A DNA stretch of 31,364 nucleotides, taken from a virus. A model generated the notes under the pieces. The model was not told the origin of the DNA. It was given only the letters and a program-made list of their open reading frames with translations, and searched no databases. Positions 1 through 7,076 of this stretch are shown in pieces. Location: positions 1 to 31,364 of IMG/VR virus record IMGVR_UViG_3300037621_000475. One strand, written 5' to 3'. Position numbers and translations under genes: made by a program. Within the stretch, counting starts at the first letter, position 1, and each line of letters starts with the position of its first letter.

Positions 1-209
1 AGTTCATGTCCTGCGTCTTCTAGAAACTTTCTTAGTCCAAGTTCGCCAGATACACAACCTAACAGTTCACCCGCATTAAAATCTCTGCCTTTTGGTGATG
101 GTAGTGTCATACCGTCTGGATACTTTTCTAACTTGGGTAAATCCGTAAGTGGATAAGACTTAGGCATTCCGCCTTTTGGGTCATCGTATAAAATACAAAG
201 TATTTTCAT
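1..209 (-). CDS. fdh: NAD-dependent formate dehydrogenase, N-terminal part (cut by window edge)
   Basis: Only the first 69 codons lie in the window; the frame stays open through position 1. The protein begins MKILCILYDDPKGGMPKSYP and continues with a KYPDG-TLPSPKG stretch and an SGELGLRKFLEDAGHEL stretch. I recognise these as the N-terminus of single-subunit, metal-free formate dehydrogenases (Pseudomonas sp. 101 type), which oxidise formate to CO2 and make NADH in the cytosol. The catalytic Asn/Arg/His residues and the Rossmann domain are outside the window, so activity cannot be judged. The start has a good ribosome site (AGGAG about 9 nt upstream) and its own sigma70-like promoter, so it can be expressed apart from the upstream uvdE gene. 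As phage cargo this would be an auxiliary metabolic gene tied to C1 oxidation or NADH supply. Family assignment is firm; intactness is unknown. Confidence 0.85.
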   Translation of the reverse strand, partial: MKILCILYDDPKGGMPKSYPLTDLPKLEKYPDGMTLPSPKGRDFNAGELLGCVSGELGLRKFLEDAGHE

Positions 210-233
210 TTTTTATCTCCTGTTAGTGTAATG

Positions 234-262
234 ATTATACAGAATTGTCTAGGTATTGTCTA
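234..262 (-). promoter_or_regulatory. sigma70-like promoter for formate dehydrogenase
   Basis: On the minus strand a -35 box TAGACA (257-262) is followed after 17 nt by a perfect -10 box TATAAT (234-239). Predicted transcription starts near 227, giving a leader of about 18 nt that contains AGGAG. The promoter overlaps the uvdE stop codon (235-237). Confidence 0.65.
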
Positions 263-1275
263 TATAATTGTTCCGTGGCCATGTTTTTACCTTTGGCCTC
301 TACTTGAATATCAAAGTTCTCGGAGAAACTCAATGCCCAATCATTCACCTTTCTGTTTGGTAATAGATCCGAGTGTGCTCGTAGTTTCTGTTTCTTGCAA
401 CCTCTGTCTAGTAAATCTTTCATGTTGTGCATCTCTGTGTGCATAGTGTCTGTCAATCCTGCGACTGCAAGGTGTTCGTCTCTTGAATAAGAGTAGTGCA
501 TGGAAGGTCTCACACCACGCCATGAGTCTATGACTCTCTTGACTCTGTCATCTGTGGCTTCTATATATTCTTCATCTCGGATCCAATGGTGATGTATGTC
601 CAGAACCAGTGCTAGATGTTTTTCAAGCATCAGTGATTGATCAAGCCCATGCGACATCTCGTCATTCTCTATGGTAATTAAATTCCTTGCCTCTTGCGAT
701 AGTCTAGGTAGTGCTTTGATAATACCGTCTGGTCCTTGCTTACCTGAGATGTGTACATTTATCTTGCAACCGTCTTGGAATGATTTGCCGAATCCCATCC
801 ATCTTGCCATGTCTGCATGATATTCAAATTCTTCTATGCTACGTTCAACGATGTCTGGAGTCACACTTGAAAGCACACAGAATTGTCCAGGGTGGAAACT
901 AATTTTTACATCTAATTTTCTTGCCATTTCACCTACGGGTGCAAACAACTTTGCCAGGTGACTTTGCAATTCAGGTTGTTGCCACCATGCCTTCCAGTCT
1001 TTCTCTGTGTATCCTTGTAGCATCTCACTACCTAGCCTTACCATCCTACGTTCAGGTGGTAAGCTACCAACACGTTGCACCAATCTACGTGCGGCCAGTG
1101 TGTTGTGTGTGAGTATATCCCATTGTCGTTGTTCGGCTTCGTCTTTGTGTTCTCTCAACCAACGCATGGTTGTTGATCTGCCGTTAAGTTCTCTGTCTTT
1201 GGCATTGACTTTCATGCCACCAAACTCAGACTCATTGTTTAGCCATTTACAGCAAAAACCAAAACGTTGTATCAT
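235..1275 (-). CDS. uvdE: UV damage endonuclease UvdE/UvsE
   Basis: 346 aa, full length for the family. UvdE nicks DNA 5' of UV photoproducts and starts excision repair. It is a TIM-barrel enzyme with a metal cluster. Numbered from the Met at 1275, the expected ligands are visible: HPGQF (H128), H153, NVHISGKQG (H175), ITIENDE (E203), LVLDIHHHW (D226, H228-229), MHYS (H260), AHSD (H301) and EAKGK (E326). I chose the ATG at 1275 over the one at 1281 because the protein then starts MIQRFGFCCKW, the usual family start, and because the TATAAT box directly abuts 1281 and would start transcription at 1275. Marine T4-like phages often carry this gene, presumably to repair phage DNA in sunlit water. 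Formate dehydrogenase follows after 25 nt. Confidence 0.95.
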   Translation of the reverse strand: MIQRFGFCCKWLNNESEFGGMKVNAKDRELNGRSTTMRWLREHKDEAEQRQWDILTHNTLAARRLVQRVGSLPPERRMVRLGSEMLQGYTEKDWKAWWQQPELQSHLAKLFAPVGEMARKLDVKISFHPGQFCVLSSVTPDIVERSIEEFEYHADMARWMGFGKSFQDGCKINVHISGKQGPDGIIKALPRLSQEARNLITIENDEMSHGLDQSLMLEKHLALVLDIHHHWIRDEEYIEATDDRVKRVIDSWRGVRPSMHYSYSRDEHLAVAGLTDTMHTEMHNMKDLLDRGCKKQKLRAHSDLLPNRKVNDWALSFSENFDIQVEAKGKNMATEQLYRQYLDNSV

Positions 1276-1281
1276 GCTCAT

Positions 1282-1309
1282 ATTATAACAGATATTTTTT
1301 TTATGTCTA
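1282..1309 (-). promoter_or_regulatory. sigma70-like promoter for uvdE, leaderless layout
   Basis: Minus-strand TAGACA (1304-1309), 16-nt spacer, TATAAT (1282-1287). Counting -7 at 1282 puts +1 at 1275, the A of the preferred uvdE start codon, so the message would have no leader. No Shine-Dalgarno sequence is visible. The -35 box overlaps the stop codon of the ParB-like gene. Confidence 0.65.
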
Positions 1310-1690
1310 CTCTTCTAATAGTGTTTGCATCATAGCCCAATGTCCTATTATGTCGCTACAATTAAGTTTGAATTTAAATTCTCTATCTATGTCTCGTAGA
1401 ATTTTATTTGCTTTGGCCATACTTAATCCTGCGTTTGCTGGTAATTGTAATGCGTTGATAGTTTTTTTCTTCAATTCTTTTGCCGCCTGTACCCTGTGCC
1501 AACCATCTGTTAACAAGTAATATCCTGAATCCTTTATTGGTGTTACAAGAATTGGATCCCATGCCCCTTCTTTTTTCAGTTTGTTAATCCATGTTCTCTT
1601 TTCTTTGTTCAGCGGACGAACTGCACCCAGCCCTAGCTCTGCCATGGTGACTAGTTTTTGTATTTCAACATTGACCTTTTTAATTTTCAT
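1307..1690 (-). CDS. ParB/Srx-like domain protein
   Basis: 127 aa. Residues about 46-82 hold a beta strand (PILVTPI), then YYLLTDGWHRVQAAKEL. The DGWHR motif (62-66) is the counterpart of the DGxHR nucleotide-binding motif of ParB N-terminal and sulfiredoxin-like domains. There is no helix-turn-helix DNA-binding region as in chromosome-partitioning ParB, so it is a stand-alone single-domain version, common in phages, where such proteins may be nucleotidases, nucleases or regulators. The start at 1690 has no ribosome site but sits 5 nt after a TATAAT box. It lies upstream of uvdE and divergently from the plus-strand oxygenase gene. Fold assignment is fairly sure; the biochemical role is unknown. 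Confidence 0.7.
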   Translation of the reverse strand: MKIKKVNVEIQKLVTMAELGLGAVRPLNKEKRTWINKLKKEGAWDPILVTPIKDSGYYLLTDGWHRVQAAKELKKKTINALQLPANAGLSMAKANKILRDIDREFKFKLNCSDIIGHWAMMQTLLEE

Positions 1691-1695
1691 TCTAT

Positions 1696-1724
1696 ATTAT
1701 AAAATATTTGCTTGATAATAGCAA
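1696..1724 (-). promoter_or_regulatory. sigma70-like promoter for ParB-like gene
   Basis: TTGCTA (1719-1724), 17-nt spacer, TATAAT (1696-1701), with the start codon beginning 5 nt further on. Predicted +1 is 1689, within one base of the ATG. The -10 is perfect, the -35 matches 4 of 6. Confidence 0.5.
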
Positions 1725-1726
1725 AT
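1706..1726. repeat. Inverted repeat between divergent genes
   Basis: ATTTGC (1706-1711) and GCAAAT (1721-1726) form a perfect 6-bp inverted repeat with a 9-nt spacer in the 34-nt divergent gap. It overlaps the minus-strand -35 box and the plus-strand start codon, so it could be an operator for both genes or a chance palindrome in AT-rich DNA. Confidence 0.35.
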
Positions 1727-2255
1727 GTTAAATATTTCTATGACAAACAAGTTTGGTATTATAAAAAATAAATTTTCAAGCGACCTGCTTGATGAATGGC
1801 AGGATATCTTTAAGAAAAATACAATTACCAAAACTGATTCTGGTGACAACTGTTGGGGGATAGATAAGAAATGCTTGTCATACAATTGGTTTACGAAAAA
1901 AGTGATGCCACAGTTAATTGAATCATTCTCAGAAGACACAAAATTAATTTTTTCTTCTTTGATTGACTTACATTCAGCATTTCCAATACACGATGATATC
2001 AAACCTTTGCCCGAAGGAGCAGAAGGAAAGCATTATTTGAGTATACTGATTCCTTATAGTGTTGACAATAGAAAAGAAAAATATAACGAAGTCTCGACAT
2101 GTTTTTACGACAACAATGAAAAACTACTTGATTGTGTAAAATGGGAGGAAAACTCGTTGATCTGGTGGGAAAGTGATTTGCTACATGCCAGTTCAGATTT
2201 TAAAAGCAAAGGCATCGAATCTAAACAATATTTTATTACTCACACTTATGTATAA
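1725..2255 (+). CDS. Putative 2OG-Fe(II) oxygenase-like protein
   Basis: 176 aa on the plus strand, opposite to nearly everything else. The pattern suggests a double-stranded beta-helix dioxygenase. HDD at 89-91 gives an H-x-D iron motif, a strand rich in Leu/Ile follows (YLSILIPYS, 104-112), and a second His at 154 lies in SDLLHASSDF, with K167 in SKQYFITHTY as a possible 2-oxoglutarate anchor. The layout resembles small phage oxygenases of the phytanoyl or prolyl hydroxylase type. The substrate cannot be inferred. It overlaps the next gene by 8 nt (ATG at 2248, TAA at 2253-2255), so the two are translationally coupled. The start may be 1725 (5 nt after a GATAAT box) or 1740. Neither has a Shine-Dalgarno site. 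Confidence 0.55.
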   Translation: MLNISMTNKFGIIKNKFSSDLLDEWQDIFKKNTITKTDSGDNCWGIDKKCLSYNWFTKKVMPQLIESFSEDTKLIFSSLIDLHSAFPIHDDIKPLPEGAEGKHYLSILIPYSVDNRKEKYNEVSTCFYDNNEKLLDCVKWEENSLIWWESDLLHASSDFKSKGIESKQYFITHTYV

Positions 2256-3069
2256 TAAAAAACTGCTAATACATCCTGAACTGCCGCCATTAAACACAGA
2301 TGTTTTTGACGAACTAAGAGCAAATATCAATGTTCCTGATTGTAGAAAGTTAGATCTTGAAGAATTCAAAAAAGATGCTGTAAACCATTTTAAAAATACA
2401 ACAGTAAACAAGCTATCAGGATTTGATTCTTTTCCACAGCATGATATTATTGCCGGATGTCAGCAATATATTGATAATTTAATTTCGAAGAACGGGCTAG
2501 ACGGCCTACAAATCTTTGAGCATGACTATCATTATTATAAAACATTAAATCCTGCAATAAAATACACAACAGTGGATACACTTCATGCCAACAAACCATT
2601 ATTAATTGCTATGCCTTTCCCAGGACATCTAGGAACACACAGGCAAATGGAAAATATTTTAAAAATTTGCAATGAAAAAAATATAGATGTGCATATAGAC
2701 TGTGCATGGCTTGTGTCTGCATTTGACATTTACTTTGATTTTGATCAACCCTGTATAAAAAGTTTTGCAATGAGTTTGAGTAAGGCCTATTCTTTGCATT
2801 GGAACAAGGTAGGCATTAGATGGTCGAGAAAAACTGATACGCAAGACACTGTAACAATACTGAATAAAACAAATGCTGTATCTCGTTTGGCTTTATACGT
2901 CGCCAGACAATATATGGAGCGTTTTCCAATTGATTATCTTTGCAAAAAATACAAATACGAATATTTTAAAATTTGTAAAGAACTAAAATTAAGACCTAGT
3001 AATATAATCCATGCTTGTTTCTCTATTGATCGACAGTTTCTTTATGGATTACAAAATTTTTTTCATTAA
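2248..3069 (+). CDS. PLP-dependent aminotransferase-like protein (fold type I)
   Basis: 273 aa from the ATG at 2248, which overlaps the oxygenase stop. A start further upstream at 2173 is possible but lies inside the oxygenase gene. The sequence follows class I/II aminotransferases: HDIIAGCQQYIDNLI (65-79) as the glycine-poor cofactor turn, FEHDYHYYK (90-98), ICNEKNIDVHIDCAW (140-154) with D151 as the likely pyridine-nitrogen partner, and SLSKAYSLHWNKVGIRW (176-192) with K179 as the Schiff-base lysine. It is about 100 residues shorter than usual at the C-terminus, where the substrate-binding Arg normally lies, and its 3' end overlaps the convergent gene by 47 nt. It may be a minimal or decaying enzyme. 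Pairing with an oxygenase suggests a two-step amino acid modification, an inference only. Confidence 0.6.
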   Translation: MYNKKLLIHPELPPLNTDVFDELRANINVPDCRKLDLEEFKKDAVNHFKNTTVNKLSGFDSFPQHDIIAGCQQYIDNLISKNGLDGLQIFEHDYHYYKTLNPAIKYTTVDTLHANKPLLIAMPFPGHLGTHRQMENILKICNEKNIDVHIDCAWLVSAFDIYFDFDQPCIKSFAMSLSKAYSLHWNKVGIRWSRKTDTQDTVTILNKTNAVSRLALYVARQYMERFPIDYLCKKYKYEYFKICKELKLRPSNIIHACFSIDRQFLYGLQNFFH

Positions 3070-3562
3070 TCACTTTCCAACGTTGGAATAGCATTTTTTC
3101 ATCTTCGTTTATTGTAATATCTAGTTTGTCCAAAAAGTTTGCATTTGAAAATATATCAGAAATATCCAACTGCTGTTGAAATCTTTGCGGCCAGAAACTG
3201 TTCCATTTGCTGACATCTTCATTGTATTCATTAATGGAAGTATTAGTAAAGTATTCTGGATTATACATCTTGAATCTTTTACATAAAAACCCTGACACTA
3301 ATGGATCATCGCATTTTATTACAAGTGTATTTTTTTGATGCTTCAATGCAAATTCACTATCGCAACAAGATATGATATTCTGCCTATCAAAGTATTCTTC
3401 TTTTTGTTGAATACTCATTCCATTGCTGTTTTGTAGTAATGTAGTTTCTTTATCTAGTTCAATCTTGCCATTAGGTAAAAGTTCTATGAAACAATCTTTA
3501 TTGTGTAATGCTGTGATTAGATCACCAGCAAATCCACCACGGAATAAAATAATTTTAATCAT
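3023..3562 (-). CDS. Hypothetical protein with GGFAGD N-terminal motif
   Basis: 179 aa, not recognised. It starts MIKIILFRGGFAGDLITAL, a beta strand running into a Gly-rich turn and helix, as in Rossmann or P-loop-like nucleotide-binding folds, but there is no GKS/T Walker motif. The middle contains CCDSEF and a VIKCDDPLVSGFL stretch, and the C-terminus is charged. The start overlaps the 3' end of the GroES-like gene by 8 nt, indicating coupled translation. The 3' end overlaps the convergent aminotransferase-like gene by 47 nt, which supports the view that the plus-strand pair was inserted here. Base composition is AT-rich like that pair. Real coding is likely from length and coupling; the function is unknown. 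Confidence 0.6.
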   Translation of the reverse strand: MIKIILFRGGFAGDLITALHNKDCFIELLPNGKIELDKETTLLQNSNGMSIQQKEEYFDRQNIISCCDSEFALKHQKNTLVIKCDDPLVSGFLCKRFKMYNPEYFTNTSINEYNEDVSKWNSFWPQRFQQQLDISDIFSNANFLDKLDITINEDEKMLFQRWKVINEKNFVIHKETVDQ

Positions 3563-4019
3563 TGCCAGGGAGTTTAGTCATCTGTTGGGCACCGCCCATG
3601 TTGATGTACCCTGCCTTGTGTCTATTGAAATCTGGTTCTTCTTCTGAGACTAGCAAGATGTCATTTTCATCTATCATTCTCACTTCTAGTTCAACACCGA
3701 TGTCGCCTGCTGATCCTTTTTCTTTTCTCTTGAGTTTAAAAGCTCTTGACCATCTGCCATGTGCGACCATTACCCATTGGCCAACTTCAACATCATTTTG
3801 TAGTTTTCCCACGGCATAAACTTTGCCCCATCTAGGGTGGATACCTTCTGCTGTGCCGTCGTCGTCAACTAGTATAATACCACCTTTGGATTTGGTCTCT
3901 CCAAAGTGCATGTCTGAAACAAGTACTCGATTCTTTAGGGGTGTGATATCGTTCTCGACAGTGTATTGTTTGCCACCATCTCCTCCAAATCCTTTTGCCT
4001 GTGCTGATTTTATGTCCAT
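3555..4019 (-). CDS. GroES-like cochaperonin (T4 gp31-type)
   Basis: 154 aa, longer than bacterial GroES (about 97). Residues 25-72 match the cochaperonin core: DITPLKNRVLVSDM, then a mobile-loop-like segment GETKSKGGIIL (40-50) that would contact GroEL, then HPRWGKVYAVG. The strand VGQWVMVAHGRWSRAF (79-94) fits the barrel, and ENDILLV (118-124) closes it. The extra C-terminal tail ends in GAQQMTKLPGND. In T4, gp31 replaces host GroES so GroEL can fold the major capsid protein; marine T4-like phages encode similar proteins, and that is the inferred role here. It has a strong sigma70-like promoter 9 nt upstream, consistent with early expression, and lies 21 nt after the Lys/Ala-rich gene. Confidence 0.8.
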   Translation of the reverse strand: MDIKSAQAKGFGGDGGKQYTVENDITPLKNRVLVSDMHFGETKSKGGIILVDDDGTAEGIHPRWGKVYAVGKLQNDVEVGQWVMVAHGRWSRAFKLKRKEKGSAGDIGVELEVRMIDENDILLVSEEEPDFNRHKAGYINMGGAQQMTKLPGND

Positions 4020-4028
4020 CTTAGTATT

Positions 4029-4057
4029 ATTATACTAGATTTATTCTAAGCCGTCAA
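4029..4057 (-). promoter_or_regulatory. sigma70-like promoter for GroES-like gene
   Basis: TTGACG (4052-4057), 17-nt spacer, TATAAT (4029-4034): 11 of 12 consensus bases. Predicted +1 near 4022 leaves a leader of only about 3 nt before the ATG at 4019. No ribosome site is visible. Confidence 0.65.
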
Positions 4058-4424
4058 GTGCTTCTTCAATACCTTTTTGAGGTGCAGTCACTTTCTTTGG
4101 TGCCGCTTTTGTCACTCTAGGAGTTGCTACTTTTTTAGGTTCCACTGCTTTCTTCTCAACTTTAACCGGTTGAGGTGCTGGAGTTTGCACTACTCTTGCA
4201 GGTGCTTCACTCACTTTGCCTTTAGGTTGTTCGTAATATTTTTTTATGACTGCTTCCTTTGGTGTAACTATTTTTCCACCTACTCCCAGTACATCACCTC
4301 TTGCATTAACTTTCATGTTACCAATTGCTTGAGTAGATTCGTTGGCCGCTCTTAATTTTTCAATATCAACCATACGTCCTTGCATGGTTCTGTACATTTT
4401 TTTTCTTGTGGGTCTTGCTACCAT
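4041..4424 (-). CDS. Hypothetical basic protein with Lys/Ala/Pro-rich tail
   Basis: 127 aa in two parts. Residues 1-70 (ARPTRKKMYRTMQGRMVDIE, then an NMKVNARGDVLG stretch) are compact, and I believe they resemble a small conserved protein family in T4-like cyanophages, though I cannot name it. Residues 71-120 are a low-complexity run of Lys, Ala, Pro and Val (for example PVKVEKKAVEPKKVATP), probably disordered and possibly nucleic-acid or protein binding. The start is well supported: AGGAG lies about 8 nt upstream (4431-4438). The gene sits between the AspH-like oxygenase and the cochaperonin. Function unknown. Confidence 0.7.
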   Translation of the reverse strand: MVARPTRKKMYRTMQGRMVDIEKLRAANESTQAIGNMKVNARGDVLGVGGKIVTPKEAVIKKYYEQPKGKVSEAPARVVQTPAPQPVKVEKKAVEPKKVATPRVTKAAPKKVTAPQKGIEEALDGLE

Positions 4425-4445
4425 AATAATATGCTCCTATTACAT

Positions 4446-5450
4446 TTACTTATCATTGTAAAATTCGCCAGCTACAGAAATCACCAGTCGAGGTTTCTTG
4501 CTTTGATTTACAACACTATGTACGTGTTCGATTGAATTTATAAACAGAGGAGTGTCTAATGGTAAAAGTCCACATCTTCCAAATTTAAAGTATATGTCCT
4601 TTGGATCTGTGAGTAGCCAATAGAATATTCTACATCCTTTGACATAATCAAAACCTTTTCTAGAATAATTTCCGCTGTCTCGGTGAATATGAAAATGTTT
4701 TCCTGGATTCAATGTATTGACCCCTATACTCATTGGTCTCTTCATTCCTATAAAATCAAAAAGCTGTTTCAAATTTGGAAATTTAATTGGATCAAAATTC
4801 GCAAATGGAAGATCAAAAATACAATCTGGATGGGTAGATTTAATAGTGTACTCCTGGCCCTCTTTTTCCTTGGGTGAAATCGTTTTTTCATAAGTGCAGA
4901 GTGTATCACATTCTTTTAAAATCAAATCTTTGTCAAGATCTGGCGAAGCAATTTTTTTGTATGGTAAAGATTCACTGTCATTTCTCCACCAGTATGGGCC
5001 GTCTCCTGTCCCGAAGAAACTTCTTATTTCGATTGGATAGCTAGGGTCTATATCATGTGGCCGGTCAACAATCAAACTGTATTTGTCAAATAAATTAGTT
5101 CCAAAATCTCCGCCCCTCAAACATCTTGTAGTTCTCTCCATGAATACTCCAATATCACTGTGCAACCAAATACGGAAACAACCTCCGCTATCCCATACTG
5201 CTGTTGCTGGCTGATGTATTTTGCTCTGCCCGTCGGTATAATACCCGGTGTATATCAGCTCTTCGAGGCTCACGTCATTAAGCACGATATCTTGGAAGTT
5301 GTTTTTTGTTCCTGAATAAGGTATGTGTAGTTCATACCAGCCATGGTCTAAAGCAAATTCTTCTCCTAATTTGAAATCAATCTGTTCATTTCTTAAATTT
5401 TTTAGATAATATGACTCAATAGGATAAGTGCTTTTTATATCAATTTTCAT
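4446..5450 (-). CDS. AspH-like 2OG-Fe(II) oxygenase domain protein
   Basis: 334 aa. The C-terminal third looks like an aspartyl/asparaginyl beta-hydroxylase-type double-stranded beta-helix. HFHIHRDSG (252-260) carries the H256-x-D258 iron motif, EHVHSVVNQS (308-317) supplies the distal His (H311), and R321 in KKPRLVIS is placed to bind 2-oxoglutarate. The N-terminal 200 residues are unrecognised and rich in Trp, Tyr and Gly, perhaps a substrate-binding region. The start follows the stop of the radical SAM gene after one base, so both are likely cotranslated and may act on the same substrate, perhaps a peptide or protein side chain (inference). The TATAAT touching the start codon arises from the Val-stop end of the upstream gene and has no -35, so I do not call it a promoter. 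Confidence 0.65.
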   Translation of the reverse strand: MKIDIKSTYPIESYYLKNLRNEQIDFKLGEEFALDHGWYELHIPYSGTKNNFQDIVLNDVSLEELIYTGYYTDGQSKIHQPATAVWDSGGCFRIWLHSDIGVFMERTTRCLRGGDFGTNLFDKYSLIVDRPHDIDPSYPIEIRSFFGTGDGPYWWRNDSESLPYKKIASPDLDKDLILKECDTLCTYEKTISPKEKEGQEYTIKSTHPDCIFDLPFANFDPIKFPNLKQLFDFIGMKRPMSIGVNTLNPGKHFHIHRDSGNYSRKGFDYVKGCRIFYWLLTDPKDIYFKFGRCGLLPLDTPLFINSIEHVHSVVNQSKKPRLVISVAGEFYNDK

Positions 5451-5451
5451 A

Positions 5452-6555
5452 TTATACTTTCAATACCTCTGCTAACACCGGATCAAACTCTTTCAAGGGT
5501 TTTCTGATAGTATTGAACGATTCGATGTATTTTTTTAGGGCCTGAGAAGATCCTGCTCTGTGTGTTTTTCCAATTAGTTGATAATATTCTTTGAATCCAT
5601 GCTTTGTCAACACATCTTCGTTGACTAATTGATCTGGATCACCATCCCAGTTCTCTAACGACATATACCATGGGTTACTCAATAAATGAATTTTTAATTT
5701 AATTGAATTTTTTTTACAATATTCATGGAGGCCAGGAAGATCACATATGTTTAGAACTCCCAGAGTACAATGGATCTCGATATAATTTGATAACTTGGCC
5801 AAGTGAGGAATATTTTGTTCCAACTTGTCCCATTTGGATCCATATCTTAGCCACTCTGCTTTTTTACCTACTGCATCAATACTTAAAAAAATACAGATGT
5901 ATTTCCATGTTTGTGTGCTCAACAGTTCTCTGATTTTTTCTCCTGCCTGGGTAGCATTAGTATGAAACTCTAATCTTGTTCTGTGAGCAAGTTTTGATCT
6001 TATTAGCTCACCAAGAAATGCCAACACCTTTTTATTATACAATGGTTCGCCACCTAGAATTGTGAGGGAAACAGTATCATGATAATTGTAACTTTCTAGA
6101 ATATCTTTCTTAAGGGTTTTCCAATTTTTTTCAAACACTAATTCTGGATCTTTAAACTTATATGGTAGCAGTCCTAATTTTTTTTTGTGCATTTGAATGG
6201 TGCTACTACTAGTTTCGTTGCATGACCAACAGGCCAGATTGCAAATATTACCAAAAATGATATTCCATCTAGATGGCCATTTGCTGTCTATTTTATCTAG
6301 ATCAACAGTTTTATTAATTGCTGTTCTGAAACTACTTCCTTGTACTTTTTCTGCTATTTCACATCTTTGACATGCTTTTGGTAACTTATCTTTTTTTAAA
6401 GAATCTCTAAAGTCGTTTAATTCTTTACTGTGCCACCATTCCTTAAACTTCTGTCCCGGCTTACTTTCAATATGTGGGTAGGTTGCACAGCAATTTCTAA
6501 AAGTTCCAGTGTCACTTGTAAAACCTTCTATAAACGGAACAGCACATTTGGTCAT
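5452..6555 (-). CDS. Radical SAM protein, twitch-type
   Basis: 367 aa. The CX3CX2C cluster motif is ICNLACWSC with C105, C109 and C112, followed by GGEP (168-171), which binds the SAM amino group. An N-terminal cysteine set (C4, C22, C23, and C62/C65 in KACQRCEIAE) looks like an auxiliary twitch or SPASM-like iron-sulfur site placed ahead of the barrel, as in twitch radical SAM proteins of marine phages and bacteria. Such enzymes often modify peptides or proteins, but no precursor peptide is evident nearby. It overlaps the upstream DnaE-like gene by 1 nt (TAATG) and is directly followed by the AspH-like oxygenase, suggesting a two-enzyme modification pair. Family sure; substrate unknown. Confidence 0.85.
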   Translation of the reverse strand: MTKCAVPFIEGFTSDTGTFRNCCATYPHIESKPGQKFKEWWHSKELNDFRDSLKKDKLPKACQRCEIAEKVQGSSFRTAINKTVDLDKIDSKWPSRWNIIFGNICNLACWSCNETSSSTIQMHKKKLGLLPYKFKDPELVFEKNWKTLKKDILESYNYHDTVSLTILGGEPLYNKKVLAFLGELIRSKLAHRTRLEFHTNATQAGEKIRELLSTQTWKYICIFLSIDAVGKKAEWLRYGSKWDKLEQNIPHLAKLSNYIEIHCTLGVLNICDLPGLHEYCKKNSIKLKIHLLSNPWYMSLENWDGDPDQLVNEDVLTKHGFKEYYQLIGKTHRAGSSQALKKYIESFNTIRKPLKEFDPVLAEVLKV

Positions 6556-7076
6556 TATCTTAGGAACTCACGATAATCGAGATCATAAAGCATTGGATTT
6601 ATTTTATGTACACCTATTAGGAATAGGCAAAAACTACTCACAGACGAACCTCTGCCTACACCCCATACTATGTTGTTTGCTCGTAAAGTATCAACAAAGT
6701 ACATAAGAAACTGCAACACTTTTATAAATTTCTTTTTTTCAAACAATTCGTATTCTGATTGAACACGTTTTTTTTCGTTTTCATTTTGACATTTGTCTAG
6801 TAACCATTCAAGTACATTGACTTGGTAGTATTTCTCAGGCATGTACCATTGGTCACAGTTTTTTTCGTCAAACTTTGATAGTGTTTCTCTGTCTGGTACT
6901 GTGTTTATGGCAGGTAGATCTATACCTAGCTTTTTGAGACTGTCGTTATATTTTTTTGTGTCATCAAAAAATAACTTAGAAATATCTGTGTTTGGATTTG
7001 TGTATAGTACGTCAATGGCATCCTGTTCTGTGAATATGCAGTCACCATGATCATTTATTTTTATCTTTGCCGCCAT
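6555..7076 (-). CDS. DnaE-derived fragment (DNA polymerase III alpha, pre-palm segment)
   Basis: 173 aa. Residues about 105-173 align by eye with the segment of bacterial DnaE that leads into the palm: EYELFEKKKFIKVLQFLMYF, a spacer, then VWGVGRGSSVSSFCLFLIG and INPMLYDLDYREFL. The DnaE counterpart is the PGRGSGAGSLVAY...DPLxYDLLFERFL region. The protein stops exactly where DnaE continues into the PDFDID catalytic aspartates, so it cannot polymerise. The N-terminal 100 residues are also DnaE-like in style (IDVLYTNPNTDIS, MPEKYYQVNVLEWL). Its stop overlaps the radical SAM start by 1 nt and its start overlaps the preceding gene by 26 nt, so it is a maintained small gene rather than debris. It might bind nucleotide, primer-template or the host polymerase. 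Similarity is fairly clear; role unknown. Confidence 0.65.
   Translation of the reverse strand: MAAKIKINDHGDCIFTEQDAIDVLYTNPNTDISKLFFDDTKKYNDSLKKLGIDLPAINTVPDRETLSKFDEKNCDQWYMPEKYYQVNVLEWLLDKCQNENEKKRVQSEYELFEKKKFIKVLQFLMYFVDTLRANNIVWGVGRGSSVSSFCLFLIGVHKINPMLYDLDYREFLR

Noticed and set aside
1276-1281. uvdE start at 1281
   Set aside because: Directly abuts the TATAAT box, so the predicted mRNA starts at 1275; homologues begin near MIQRFGFCC.
2173-2247. Upstream start for the aminotransferase-like gene
   Set aside because: Would lie deep within the oxygenase gene; the added residues are not family-like, and ATG at 2248 gives a normal overlap.
5451-5456. TATAAT box touching the AspH-like start
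   Set aside because: It is made by the Val-stop (GTA TAA) end of the radical SAM gene, and no -35 lies 16-18 nt away.
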